64,000 bases of DNA from Streptomyces sp. AV19. GTDB taxonomy: Bacteria; Actinomycetota; Actinomycetes; Streptomycetales; Streptomycetaceae. Location of the stretch: contig NZ_JAEAMR010000010.1 in NCBI RefSeq assembly GCF_015999245.1, forward strand, positions 1,009,346-1,073,345, read 5' to 3'. Positions 17,546 through 26,214 of the stretch are shown here, piece after piece; within the stretch, counting starts at the first letter, position 1, and every line of letters starts with the position of its first letter. Under the pieces are notes generated by a model, which was not told the origin of the DNA, did not search any database, and saw only the letters and a program-made list of their open reading frames with translations. A program made the position numbers and the translations under genes.

Positions 17546-18301
17546 TCAGTCGCGGGGACGCTGGTAGGTGTAGCAGGAGTACCGGTCGCCGTGGCTGATG
17601 TACTCGCCGTACTCGATGACCGTCCCCTCGGCGTCGAAGAGGCTGTTGTACCCGACGAGCAGGGCGGCCGGCCGCTCGATGATCCCGAGAAGGTCGGCCT
17701 CCTCGTCGGTTGCCACCCGGGCACCGACCAGGTCCTGGCCGTCCTGCCAGGACAAGCCCGCGTACTCCTCGATGGCCTTCGGGGTGCCGCCGACGACGCG
17801 CTCCGTCTGGAGCAACTGTGGTACGCGATCGCCGAGTTCGGCCACGAACCACGAGGTGGAGGACGAGACCGGGGTGTCGTCCTCGCTGTACGTGACCCGC
17901 TGACGCCGGATCACGTCCGCGCCCTCCTCGATCCCGAGGGCGAGCGCGACGCGAGCTGGCGCAGGCTGAACTTCAGCGGAGAGGATCTTGGCGTAATGAC
18001 CGGGCGGATAGATGCGTCCCGTGGTTTCGGCAGCCTGGAATCGGTCGGAAGGCGAGTGGTGCAGGTTCGCGCGGGCGCTGACGACCGTGCCGGATCCCTG
18101 CTTGGGGATCACGAGGTTCTCGTGGCGGAGCTCGTTGAGCACCTTGGCCGCGGTCGACCGCGAGATGCCCCAGTCCGCGGCGAGTTGACGCTCGGAGGGG
18201 ACGGTGTCGCCCTCGGCCAGCCGGCCACTGACGATCTGGTCGCGCAAGTGGTTGAGCACCTGCATGTATGGCGGCAGTGAATGTGCGATCTTGGGAGGCA
18301 T
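17546..18301 (-). CDS. GntR family regulator with UTRA domain
   Basis: A 251-residue HutC-subfamily regulator. The winged helix occupies about residues 8-75 (LRDQIVSGRLAEGDTVPSER, then LAADWGISRSTAAKVLNELR). The C-terminal UTRA ligand-binding domain covers about residues 95-250. The gene is divergent from a NUDIX gene across 221 bases, which contain a perfect 16-bp palindrome and a second imperfect site next to its own start. Autoregulation and control of the NUDIX operon are therefore likely. GntR proteins of this type include KorSA, the repressor of the Streptomyces integrative element pSAM2. That parallel is an inference from family and context. Confidence 0.92.
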   Translation of the reverse strand: MPPKIAHSLPPYMQVLNHLRDQIVSGRLAEGDTVPSERQLAADWGISRSTAAKVLNELRHENLVIPKQGSGTVVSARANLHHSPSDRFQAAETTGRIYPPGHYAKILSAEVQPAPARVALALGIEEGADVIRRQRVTYSEDDTPVSSSTSWFVAELGDRVPQLLQTERVVGGTPKAIEEYAGLSWQDGQDLVGARVATDEEADLLGIIERPAALLVGYNSLFDAEGTVIEYGEYISHGDRYSCYTYQRPRD

Positions 18302-18320
18302 TCTGACTCTCCTTCAGGCA

Positions 18321-18334
18321 GTGCACTAGGCCAC
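18321..18334. promoter_or_regulatory. Imperfect GntR operator half-match
   Basis: GTGCACTAGGCCAC has the GTG-CTAG-CAC symmetry of the stronger palindrome at 18404-18419 and lies 20 bases upstream of the GntR start. It is probably a second, weaker site for the same repressor. Confidence 0.5.
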
Positions 18335-18403
18335 TTTGCAGCGTAGCGCAGACTCGCTCCATTGGCTGGTGCCCTGGTCCACCATGCACTCTTGGCAGTG
18401 GAG

Positions 18404-18419
18404 TGTGGCCTAGGCCACA
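18404..18419. promoter_or_regulatory. Perfect 16-bp palindrome, probable GntR operator
   Basis: TGTGGCCTAGGCCACA is perfectly symmetric about CCTAGG. It lies in the divergent region between the GntR and NUDIX genes, about 100 bases from each start. Confidence 0.7.
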
Positions 18420-18522
18420 TTGAGCGTACAACCTCACGGTGAGCATTTGGACGATTACTCGGAATGCGCCATTGTGATCCGCCTGGCTCACGGTCCATCA
18501 ATCAACCGAAAGCAGGCACCAG

Positions 18523-18978
18523 ATGAAGCAGCTCGTCGCCCGGCTGTGGCGGATCATCCGAGGCCCGATGCAGTGGCGCGTCCTGTGGCTCGCGCACGCC
18601 AAGTTCATGGTTGGCGTCACCGGCGTCGTACGCGATGACCAGGGCAATGTCCTGCTCCTGCGTCACCGGATGTGGCCCGCGGACCGGCCCTGGGGGCTGC
18701 CCACGGGCTACGCGATCAAGGGCGAGGAGTTCCCGCTCACCATCGCTCGCGAGGTGAAGGAAGAGACCGGTCTCGACGTCAAGGCAGGTCGGCTCGTGCA
18801 CCTCAAGAGCGGCTACAAGCTCCGGCTCGAAGTGGCCTACGAGGCCCAGTTGGCCGGAGGGACCCTCAAGATCGACTCCTTCGAAATCTTGGAGGCATCA
18901 TGGTTCTCCCCGGACTCCCTACCCGAGGGACTCCAGGAGTCGCACCGGGACCTGATCCACGGGAAGACGACGGCCTGA
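18523..18978 (+). CDS. NUDIX hydrolase
   Basis: A 151-residue NUDIX protein, expected to hydrolyse a nucleoside diphosphate linked to another moiety. The full NUDIX box is present at about residues 62-84 (G-x5-E-x7-REVKEETGL). A basic, hydrophobic N-terminus of 28 residues precedes the fold and could be an amphipathic membrane-contact helix. The last 79 bases overlap the next gene in another frame, so the two are tightly coupled. The pairing with a GntR regulator recalls pSAM2, where the immunity protein Pif is a NUDIX protein. No integrase or replication gene is present here, so this is at most a remnant or a domesticated module. Confidence 0.9.
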   Translation: MKQLVARLWRIIRGPMQWRVLWLAHAKFMVGVTGVVRDDQGNVLLLRHRMWPADRPWGLPTGYAIKGEEFPLTIAREVKEETGLDVKAGRLVHLKSGYKLRLEVAYEAQLAGGTLKIDSFEILEASWFSPDSLPEGLQESHRDLIHGKTTA

Positions 18979-20003
18979 CCGGCCGTCTCCTCGCTCCCAA
19001 CGAGCACCTGGTCGGCGCCGACACCGCGCCGCTCCTGACAGCACTGACGCACCTTCGCACCTCCGACGACCTCATCGCGCAGCACCCCGAACACACCTTC
19101 CTGCCCTTGCCGCAGGCCCTGAACCTGTGGCAGGAGGCAGGAGTGGACGTCTCCCCGTTCCACGACGGCCACGCCTTACTGCGCGAGCGGTACGCCGAGC
19201 TCGGCCTGCACCATCTCCTGCCGCTCGACCGGGTCCTGGTCGCCGTCCGCTCGACCCGTCCCGGGGCCTTCGGCGGCTTCCACCACCCCAACCAGGGCTA
19301 CCGGTATCTGCAGATGCAGGCCGTGATCACCATGTACGGCGGCATGAACGAGGCCGTCCCAGAGGCCCCCGCTCTCGCCGTCCTGGATCTGCTGCGGGCC
19401 TACGCGCACGACTGTCTGCACTACGGCTCCTACCGCAGCTACCAACTGCACGGCGGTGAGGTGGTCCGTACCCAGTACGGCCTCAACTTCCGGCGCCAGG
19501 ACGGGCGAAGCTATTCGGCCCCGGACCGCGGAACATCGCCCACCACCCGAAACATCGGGGTCGTGATGGAGGGGGCCTGCGACCGTGAGTCCCGCTCCAT
19601 CACCCGCCGGACCGCAGCCACGCACGGCGGCACCGCGGCCGGGATCAACGGCTTCGCCTTCCGCGACGTCACCGGCCAACTGGACTCTGCGGACGCCGTC
19701 GAGCTGGCTGGTGCCCCGAAGGATCCTGCCTCGGAGAGCACGACGTACCTCGCCTCCATGGGCAGGTACGAGGCCAACGTCAACACCCGGTACAGGGCGT
19801 TCCTCGCCGAGATCGGCCAGGCGGAGGCCGAGGATCTCCACTCGCTGATCCTGTCCTCCACCATCAGCGGGGACATGACTCTGCTGTGCGCGTGGCTCGA
19901 CTGTAGGCACGGGCCAGGCACGTTCGCAGCCATGTTCATGGCCCCGGGCTATCTCTCCGTCAGCGGCTCGATCGACCTCGGCGGCCTGACGCTCGCCAGC
20001 TGA
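18900..20003 (+). CDS. Protein of unknown function, TTA-containing
   Basis: A 367-residue protein I do not recognise. ATG 18900 has GGAGG four bases upstream and lies inside the NUDIX gene, giving a 79-base overlap in another frame. The central region holds LRAYAHDCLHYGSYRSYQL; the HDxxHYG cluster is suggestive of a metal site, but this is unproven. No signal peptide or clear membrane span is seen. Codon 93 (19176-19178) is TTA, a very rare leucine codon in Streptomyces that makes translation depend on the bldA tRNA. The protein should therefore appear late in growth or development. The close coupling implies that it works with the NUDIX protein under GntR control. Confidence 0.85.
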   Translation: MVLPGLPTRGTPGVAPGPDPREDDGLTGRLLAPNEHLVGADTAPLLTALTHLRTSDDLIAQHPEHTFLPLPQALNLWQEAGVDVSPFHDGHALLRERYAELGLHHLLPLDRVLVAVRSTRPGAFGGFHHPNQGYRYLQMQAVITMYGGMNEAVPEAPALAVLDLLRAYAHDCLHYGSYRSYQLHGGEVVRTQYGLNFRRQDGRSYSAPDRGTSPTTRNIGVVMEGACDRESRSITRRTAATHGGTAAGINGFAFRDVTGQLDSADAVELAGAPKDPASESTTYLASMGRYEANVNTRYRAFLAEIGQAEAEDLHSLILSSTISGDMTLLCAWLDCRHGPGTFAAMFMAPGYLSVSGSIDLGGLTLAS

Positions 20004-20026
20004 GGTATCGGTACGGCACAACAACG

Positions 20027-20590
20027 CTATGGAGCCTGGTGCCTGAGAAGATCGGGCTCCGTAGCAGCGCGCGCCAGGGTGACGATGGTGCGGGCCTCGT
20101 CCGCCCACCCTGCCGGCGGGCCGTCGAGGGTGACGCGGCGGAAGCCGAGGCGGGGGTCGGCGACGTCGATCCGGCCGTGGTGCCGGTCGATGTACTCCAG
20201 CAGCCGCCCGGCCTCGTCCCGTACGGCCGGGGTGTGCTCGGCCCAGGTGCCGGAGGTGAAGTTCTCCACGCGGCGCCGCAGGTCGTCCAGGATGCCCGCG
20301 CGCCATTTGAAGTGGTGCACGCAGGCCAGCGTGTCCAGGTCGGGCTTGTGGCCGGGGGCCCGGTGGTTGCCGGAGGCCACGGCTGTGCCGGACCGTGCGA
20401 GGACGATCTTGCGGGGGTCGCCGCGCAGGAGCAGGTGGGTGAGGTGTCCGCCGAGCGGGAACGCGCGGTCCAGCCCGGTCTCCGGCCGCCAGTGGGCCAG
20501 GCGGCCGTCGGGGGTGAACCGCAGGTGCGGCTGGCCGCCGAGGAGAGCGGCGGCGCCGTGCAGGGCCTCGCTCGCGCTGAGCACCACCAC
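20027..20590 (-). pseudogene. Glycosyltransferase-like C-terminal remnant
   Basis: An open frame of 187 codons that resembles the C-terminal part of Streptomyces family-2 glycosyltransferases: CVHHFKWRAGILDDLRRRV, then RLLEYIDRHHGRIDVADP. The N-terminal GT-A domain with its DxD motif is missing. The sequence upstream (20591 onward) has no matching frame. I read it as a 5'-truncated remnant, though a short stand-alone protein starting at 20590 is possible. Similarity is judged from memory. Confidence 0.5.
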
Positions 20591-21021
20591 TGCCGACGGC
20601 TCCCGGACGCATCGCCGGGCCGTCCGCAGACAGGCGGCCTCGGCCCACGAGAGAGCCGACGGCAGCGCCGACCAGCGCTCCCGCGGGTCCGGTCCCCGCC
20701 GCAGCGGTCGCGCGGCAGGGGGCCCTCCCGGTCAACGGCCCGGACGCCGCTCCAGCTCCTTCGCCTTCGCCTCAAGATCGCGATTCGCTGCCTCAAGAAC
20801 CACCACCTCGGCGGCCGCGACCGCATAGACGCCCTCGGCCTCCCGCTGGATCGCCTTCACCCCCGGAGCCCGGGAGAAACGGTGAAAGGGCGGGACCCGG
20901 GCACCCCTGCAAACGAGCACCCGCCCCACGGTGGCGCCGAACGTCCCATCCCGCTCGAACGCCCTCCCGTGGCAAGGTGTTCCGGGCACCGCAAGGGGGC
21001 CTGTCGGAGGAGGGGGGAACC
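20591..21021. other. Intergenic stretch with repeat tail and gene debris
   Basis: About 430 bases with no convincing gene. The minus strand near 20732-20870 encodes a short coiled-coil-like tail (VVLEAANRDLEAKAKELE) that may be debris of a lost gene. It is interrupted at 20874-20888 by the AGAAACGGTGAAAG repeat tail. The last 20 bases hold the strong ribosome site of the next gene. Confidence 0.45.
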
Positions 21022-22059
21022 GTGATCGTCTGGCTGAACGGTGCGTTCAGTGCGGGCAAGACCAGCACCGCGAAGGAGCTGACCGGGCTCATACCGGACA
21101 GCCACCTCTACGACCCCGAGGTCATCGGCGGTGCGCTGCACCACCTCCTCCCGCCCGGGAGGATGCGGGAGGTCGCCGACTACCAGGACCTGCCGATCTG
21201 GCGGCGGCTGGTCGTCGACACCGCGGCGGCGCTGCATGCCGAGGTGGGCGGGGTGCTCGTCGTCCCCATGACCCTGCTGCGGCAGGAGTACCGCGACGAG
21301 ATCTTCGGGGGCCTGGCCGCGCGCCGGATCCAGGTCCGGCATGTGCTGCTGACCGTTGACGAAACGATCCTGCGGAAGCGGATCGAGGGACGGGTGGAGG
21401 ATCCCGGCGACCCCGTCCGCAACGAGTCCGTCCGGCAGTGGGCGCGCGACCACGTCGCCCCCTACCGTGAGGCGCTGCCCTGGCTGCGGGGCGACGCGTT
21501 CGTCGTCGACACCGGCCGCCTCACGCCGCGCCAGGCCGCCGAACGGGTCGCCGGGGCCGTCCGCGACGGCACCGCGGCGTCCTGCCAGATCGTCGAGACC
21601 CCCGAGCCGAAGGCCGAGACGCTCGCCGCCGGGGTGCTGCTCTTCGACGAGCACGACCGGGTGCTGCTCGTGGACCCCACGTACAAGCCCGGGTGGGAGT
21701 TCCCGGGCGGAGTCGTCGAGCCGGGGGAGGCGCCGGCCCGCGCCGGGATGCGGGAGGTCACCGAGGAGATCGGCATCGAACTCCCCGACGTGCCACGGCT
21801 GTTGGTGGTCGACTGGGAACCGCCCCGGCCGCCCGCCTTCGGCGGCCTGCGCTTCCTCTTCGACGGCGGCCGGCTGACCGAGGCCGAGGCGCGGCGGCTG
21901 CTGCTCCCCGGCGCGGAGCTGCGCGGCTGGCGCTTCGTCACGGAGGACGAGGCGGGCGCCCTGCTCCCGCCGGTCCGGATGGGTCGGCTGCGCTGGGCGC
22001 TGCGCGCGCGGGAGCGGGGGCGGCCGCTGAACCTGGAGGCGGGCGTGCCGGTCGGCTGA
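21022..22059 (+). CDS. Fused P-loop kinase and NUDIX hydrolase
   Basis: A 345-residue two-domain protein. Residues 1-185 form a P-loop kinase with Walker A GAFSAGKTS at residues 7-15, in the class of AAA_33/tunicamycin-resistance-like ATPases. Residues 200-330 form a NUDIX domain with its box at residues 229-251 (GGVVEPGE, then REVTEEIG). GTG 21022 is chosen because GGAGGAGGGGGG precedes it; an earlier in-frame start at 20977 has no such site. One enzyme could phosphorylate and another hydrolyse related nucleotide substrates, but neither substrate is known. Each domain is intact. Confidence 0.85.
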   Translation: MIVWLNGAFSAGKTSTAKELTGLIPDSHLYDPEVIGGALHHLLPPGRMREVADYQDLPIWRRLVVDTAAALHAEVGGVLVVPMTLLRQEYRDEIFGGLAARRIQVRHVLLTVDETILRKRIEGRVEDPGDPVRNESVRQWARDHVAPYREALPWLRGDAFVVDTGRLTPRQAAERVAGAVRDGTAASCQIVETPEPKAETLAAGVLLFDEHDRVLLVDPTYKPGWEFPGGVVEPGEAPARAGMREVTEEIGIELPDVPRLLVVDWEPPRPPAFGGLRFLFDGGRLTEAEARRLLLPGAELRGWRFVTEDEAGALLPPVRMGRLRWALRARERGRPLNLEAGVPVG

Positions 22060-22177
22060 CGGGCGCCGGTGGCACGGGCTGCCACCGGCCCGGCGCCGCG
22101 CCGGTCCGACGGTGCGGTGAACCGCCGACGTGCGCCGCGCCGCCACGCCCGCCGACGACCGGCGGCCGCCGCCCCCG

Positions 22178-23071
22178 TCAGCGTTCCAGCACCGTCAGGT
22201 CGAGCCGGGCCAGCCGCTCCGGGTCGGTGAGGATGTCGAGTCCGACGATCCTGCCCTGCGCGATCGTGAACGCCAGGACCGAGAACGGGCGGCCGTCCGC
22301 ACCCATCGCGACGACGCCCGCCGTCCCGTTGACGAGGGCGGGGCGCGCCGCCTCCGCGGCGCGGGCGAAGGTCATCGCCCCGGCGGCCACGGCCTCGGCG
22401 CCGCGGACCACGCTGAGCGGGCGCAGCGCGCCGCTGTCCCCGCGCGCCACGACGTCCGGGTCCAGGACGGCCATCAGCGCCTCGAAGTCGCCCCCGCGCG
22501 CGGCCGAGAGGAACGCGTCCACCACCTCGCGCTGGCGGACCCGGTCCGTGTCCGGGGTGGGGGCCGCGCCCTGGACCCGGCGCCGCGCCCGGCTGGCGAG
22601 CTGCCGGGCCGCGGCCGGGGTGCGCCCCACGACGGGCGCGATCTCGTCGAACGGCACGGCGAACATGTCGTGCAGCACGAACGCCAGCCGCTCCGCGGGT
22701 GCCAGCGCCTCCAGCACCACGAGCAGGGCCAGGCCCACCGAGTCGGCCAGCAGCGCCTCCTGTTCGGGGTCGACGCCGTCGGCGCTGCTGATGACCGGGT
22801 CGGGCAGCCGCGCCGGCCCGTCCATCGGCTCCTCGCGCCGGGCGGTGCGCGACCGCAGCATGTCCAGGCAGACCCGGCCGACGACGGTGGTCAGCCACCC
22901 GCCCAGGTTGTCCACGGCCCCCGCGTCGGACCGGCTGAGCCTCAGCCACGCCTCCTGCACCGCGTCGTCCGCCTCGCTGAGCGAGCCGAGCATCCGGTAG
23001 GCGACGGCCCGCAGGTGCGGGCGGTGGTCCTCGAAGCGCCGCGCGAGGTGGTCGTTGTCCTGGTCGGTCAT
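22178..23071 (-). CDS. ECF RNA polymerase sigma factor (SigJ-like)
   Basis: A 297-residue extracytoplasmic-function sigma factor with a C-terminal SnoaL-like domain, the ECF41/SigJ layout. Region 2 is at about residues 8-75 (LRAVAYRMLGSLSEADDAVQEAWLR is split around residue 30). Region 4 is near 130-185, with FDEIAPVVGRTPAAARQLAS as the helix-turn-helix. The extension from about residue 195 is the SnoaL-like domain that modulates activity in place of a classical anti-sigma factor. ATG 23071 fits; the frame upstream overlaps the M20 gene shadow. No partner carboxymuconolactone decarboxylase gene, common in this group, is adjacent. Confidence 0.92.
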   Translation of the reverse strand: MTDQDNDHLARRFEDHRPHLRAVAYRMLGSLSEADDAVQEAWLRLSRSDAGAVDNLGGWLTTVVGRVCLDMLRSRTARREEPMDGPARLPDPVISSADGVDPEQEALLADSVGLALLVVLEALAPAERLAFVLHDMFAVPFDEIAPVVGRTPAAARQLASRARRRVQGAAPTPDTDRVRQREVVDAFLSAARGGDFEALMAVLDPDVVARGDSGALRPLSVVRGAEAVAAGAMTFARAAEAARPALVNGTAGVVAMGADGRPFSVLAFTIAQGRIVGLDILTDPERLARLDLTVLER

Positions 23072-23181
23072 CGGTGCTGCTTCCCCGTTCTCCGTACGCG
23101 GGGCGCGGACGCGCCCGTCACCACCCTGACGGGCGCCGGCCCGCGAATGTGACGAGGAATGCGACAAGCGTGTCCGGATGC

Positions 23182-24564
23182 TCAGCTCCTGCTCTGCGCG
23201 TAATTGACCAGGAACAGCGCCTCCGCCAGCGACAGGCGCTCCAGTTCCTCCGGCGAGACGCTCTCGTTCACCGCGTGGATCTGGGCCTCCGGCTCGCTCA
23301 GGCCGATGAGCAGGATCTCGGTCCCGGGGTAGAGCGCGGCCAGGGTGTTGCACAGCGGGATGGAGCCGCCCATGCCGGCGGTCTGCATCTCCTCGCCCGG
23401 GTAGGCGACGCCCATGGCCTCGGCCATCGAGGCGTACGCCGGGCTGGAGGTGTCGGCGAGGAACGGCTGGCCCTGGCCGACCTGTTCGGTGGTCACCCGG
23501 GCGTTCCACGGCACCGCCGCCTCCAGGTGGGCGCGCAGCAGCTTCGTCGCCTCGGCGGCGTCCACCCCCGGCGGGACCCGCAGGCTGATCAGCGCGCGGG
23601 CGCCGGCGTGCACGGACGGGGTGGCGCCGACCACCGGCGGGCAGTCGATGCCCAGGACGGTGACGGCCGGGCGCGCCCAGAGGCGGTCGGCCACCGTGCC
23701 GGAGCCGATGAGCCCGACGCCGTCGAGGACCTTCGCGTCGGCGCGGAAGTCCTCCTCCGGGTACTGCAGGCCCTCCCAAGTGCCCTCCGGCTCCAGGCCG
23801 TTGATGACGGTGGAGCCGTCGGGGGCGCGCAGCGAGTCGAGGGCGCGGATCAGCGCGGCCAGCGCGTCGGGCGCGGCGCCGCCGAACATGCCGGAGTGCA
23901 GGTTGCCGTCCAGGGTGTCCACCTGGACGCGGACGAGCGTCATGCCGCGCAGGGTGGCGGTCACTGTCGGCAGGCCGAGCCGGAAGTTGCCCGCGTCGCC
24001 GATGACGATGGCGTCGGCGGCCAGCAGCTCCGGGTGCGCCTCGGCGTACCGCTCCAGGCCGCCGGTGCCCTGCTCCTCCGAGCCCTCCACGATGACCTTG
24101 ACGCCGACCGGCACCCCGCCGTGCTCCTTGAGCGCCCGCAGCGCCGTCAGGTGCATGATGAAGCCGCCCTTGCAGTCGGCCGCGCCGCGCCCGTACCAGC
24201 GTCCGTCCCGCTCCGTCAGCTCGAACGGCGGGGAGAGCCACGCGTCCTCGTCCAGCGGCGGCTGCACGTCGTAGTGCGCGTAGAGCACCACCGTCGGGGC
24301 GCCCGCCGGGCCGGGCAGGAAGCCGTAGACGGACTGTGTGCCGTCCGGGGTGTCCAGCAGCGCGACGTCCTGGAAGCCCTCGGCGCGCAGCGCGTCGGCC
24401 ACCCAGTTCGCCGCACCCTCGCACTCGCTCTTCGGGAACTGCGCCTCGTCCGCCACCGAGCGGAAGGCGACCAGCTCGGCCAGCTCGGTCCGGGCACGGG
24501 ACTGCAGGGCGGTGACGGTCGCCGCGAGCGCGGCGGAATCCGGGTGGGGGCGGGGGGTGTCCAT
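23182..24564 (-). CDS. M20 family dipeptidase (zinc metallopeptidase)
   Basis: A 460-residue M20 peptidase, probably a cytosolic non-specific dipeptidase. Zinc-site motifs are visible: LYAHYDVQPP near residue 92 with the metal histidine, RGAADCKGG with the bridging aspartate, and VEGSEEQGTGG with the catalytic and metal glutamates. The dimerisation domain lies in the middle (about residues 200-330). ATG 24564 is the first residue of the conserved N-terminus. It is transcribed away from a divergent geranylgeranyl-reductase-like gene. Confidence 0.93.
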   Translation of the reverse strand: MDTPRPHPDSAALAATVTALQSRARTELAELVAFRSVADEAQFPKSECEGAANWVADALRAEGFQDVALLDTPDGTQSVYGFLPGPAGAPTVVLYAHYDVQPPLDEDAWLSPPFELTERDGRWYGRGAADCKGGFIMHLTALRALKEHGGVPVGVKVIVEGSEEQGTGGLERYAEAHPELLAADAIVIGDAGNFRLGLPTVTATLRGMTLVRVQVDTLDGNLHSGMFGGAAPDALAALIRALDSLRAPDGSTVINGLEPEGTWEGLQYPEEDFRADAKVLDGVGLIGSGTVADRLWARPAVTVLGIDCPPVVGATPSVHAGARALISLRVPPGVDAAEATKLLRAHLEAAVPWNARVTTEQVGQGQPFLADTSSPAYASMAEAMGVAYPGEEMQTAGMGGSIPLCNTLAALYPGTEILLIGLSEPEAQIHAVNESVSPEELERLSLAEALFLVNYAQSRS

Positions 24565-24750
24565 GGGAACGCTCCTCGGGGGCACGGCGTTGGTCGTACG
24601 TACGGACGATGACCCGCCGATCCTTTCACGGCCCCCTGCGCGTCCCGAGGCGGCTTCCCGTCCCGGGGGCGTCCGCGGCGAGCCGTAGGATGCGGGCGGT
24701 AAGCCCTGGTCGGTCACGAAGTCGGTCATGAAGCGGGAGTGGAAGCACAG

Positions 24751-26016
24751 GTGAGCAGCGACAACGCAGCCCGGGAAGCGGGCCGGGACGTGCCGGGGGA
24801 GAGCGAGCCGGTCTGGGACGTCGTCGTGGTGGGCGCGGGTCCCGCCGGAGCCTCGGCGGCCCTCGCCGCGGCGGGCGCCGGGCGCCGGGTGCTGCTCCTG
24901 GAGAAGGCCGAGCTTCCGCGCTACAAGACCTGCGGCGGCGGCATCATCGGCCCGTCCCGCGACGCCCTGCCGCCCGGCTTCGAACTGCCGCTGCGCGACC
25001 GGGTGCACGCCGTCACCTTCTCCCTCAACGGGAAGCTCACCCGCACCCGGCGCTCGAAGAAGATGCTCTTCGGGCTCATCAACCGGCCGGAGTTCGACGC
25101 CCGCCTCGTCGACATGGCGCGCGCCGCGGGCGCCGAGGTGCGCACCGGGGTGACCGTCTCCCGCGTCGAGCAGCACGGCCCGGCCGTGCCCGACCGGCGC
25201 ACGGTCGCCGTCGTCCTGGGCGACGGCGCGACGGTGCTGGCCCGCTCGGTCGTCGGCGCGGACGGCAGCGCCGGCCGGATAGGGGCGCACGTCGGGGTGA
25301 AGCTCGACCAGGTCGACCTCGGCCTGGAGGCCGAGATCCCCGTCCCGCCGTCCGTCGCCGAGGACTGGGCGGGCCGGGTGCTCATCGACTGGGGCCCGCT
25401 GCCCGGCAGTTACGGCTGGGTCTTCCCCAAGGGCGACACGCTCACGGTGGGCGTGATCTGCGCCCGCGGCGAGGGCGCCGGCACCAAGCGCTATCTCGAC
25501 GACTTCATCGCCCGCCTCGGACTGGCCGGTTTCGAGCCCAGCATCTCCTCCGGGCACCTGACGCGGTGCCGCTCCGACGACTCCCCGCTGTCGCGCGGGC
25601 GCGTCATCGTCTGCGGCGACGCGGCCGGGCTGCTGGAGCCGTGGACCCGGGAGGGCATCTCCTTCGCCCTGCGCTCCGGGAAGCTGGCGGGGGAGTGGGC
25701 GGTGCGCATCGCGGAGGCGCAGGACGCGGTCGACGCGCGCCGTCAGGCGCTCAACTACGCCTTCGCCATCAAGGCCGGGCTGGGCGTGGAGATGGGCGTG
25801 GGCCGGCGCGTCCTGGCCATCTTCAGCCGCAAGCCGGGGGTGTTCCACGCGGCGGTGACGGGTTTCGGGCCGGCGTGGCGCGCGTTCACGCGGATCACGC
25901 GGGGGCAGACGACGATGGCGGAGATCGTGCGGACGCATCCGGTGGCGCGGCGGATGGTGTCGGCGGCGGACCGGTTGCCCGGAGGCGTGCGCCAAGCCGT
26001 GTCCGACAGCTCTTGA
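24751..26016 (+). CDS. Geranylgeranyl reductase family FAD-dependent oxidoreductase
   Basis: A 421-residue flavoprotein. The dinucleotide-binding GxGxxG is VVVGAGPAGASAALAAA near residues 26-42, and the second FAD motif is VIVCGDAAGLLEPWTREGI near residues 284-302. It probably reduces isoprenoid double bonds, for instance in menaquinone or lipid chains. GTG 24751 is chosen for its ribosome site; GTG 24739 is an in-frame alternative. Its last six codons and stop (VSDSS) lie within the terminal inverted repeat of a MITE-like element, so the native C-terminus appears to have been replaced. Confidence 0.88.
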   Translation: MSSDNAAREAGRDVPGESEPVWDVVVVGAGPAGASAALAAAGAGRRVLLLEKAELPRYKTCGGGIIGPSRDALPPGFELPLRDRVHAVTFSLNGKLTRTRRSKKMLFGLINRPEFDARLVDMARAAGAEVRTGVTVSRVEQHGPAVPDRRTVAVVLGDGATVLARSVVGADGSAGRIGAHVGVKLDQVDLGLEAEIPVPPSVAEDWAGRVLIDWGPLPGSYGWVFPKGDTLTVGVICARGEGAGTKRYLDDFIARLGLAGFEPSISSGHLTRCRSDDSPLSRGRVIVCGDAAGLLEPWTREGISFALRSGKLAGEWAVRIAEAQDAVDARRQALNYAFAIKAGLGVEMGVGRRVLAIFSRKPGVFHAAVTGFGPAWRAFTRITRGQTTMAEIVRTHPVARRMVSAADRLPGGVRQAVSDSS

Positions 26017-26132
26017 GGCCGCCGCCTCGCAGGTGCAGGCGCTCCCTGTGGGGCGGTCGGCAGCTCATGCGTCGCGCCACGCGGCAGGGGCGGCCTGCTC
26101 GGCAGCGGTTCAAGAACCGTCGGACAAGCCCT
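25994..26132. mobile_element. MITE-like repeat, copy A (divergent)
   Basis: An element of about 139 bases with imperfect inverted ends (GCCGTGTCCGACAGCTCTTGA on the left, its relaxed complement on the right). The middle (GGGCGGTCGGCAGCTCATG) matches copies at 26215-26352 and 41661-41802. It encodes no protein. Its left end supplies the stop of the reductase gene. Confidence 0.7.
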
Positions 26133-26214
26133 GGTCCGGCAACCCGCCGTGGGCGCGGTGTCGGTGGCGGCTCCGGGCGCCGCCGCCACCGCACCGGTGC
26201 TTCGGGCGCCGCCA

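Noticed and set aside
20732..20989. An 85-codon minus-strand frame with a coiled-coil tail
   Set aside because: It runs through the dispersed repeat and lacks a ribosome site; at most debris, so it is described only as intergenic.
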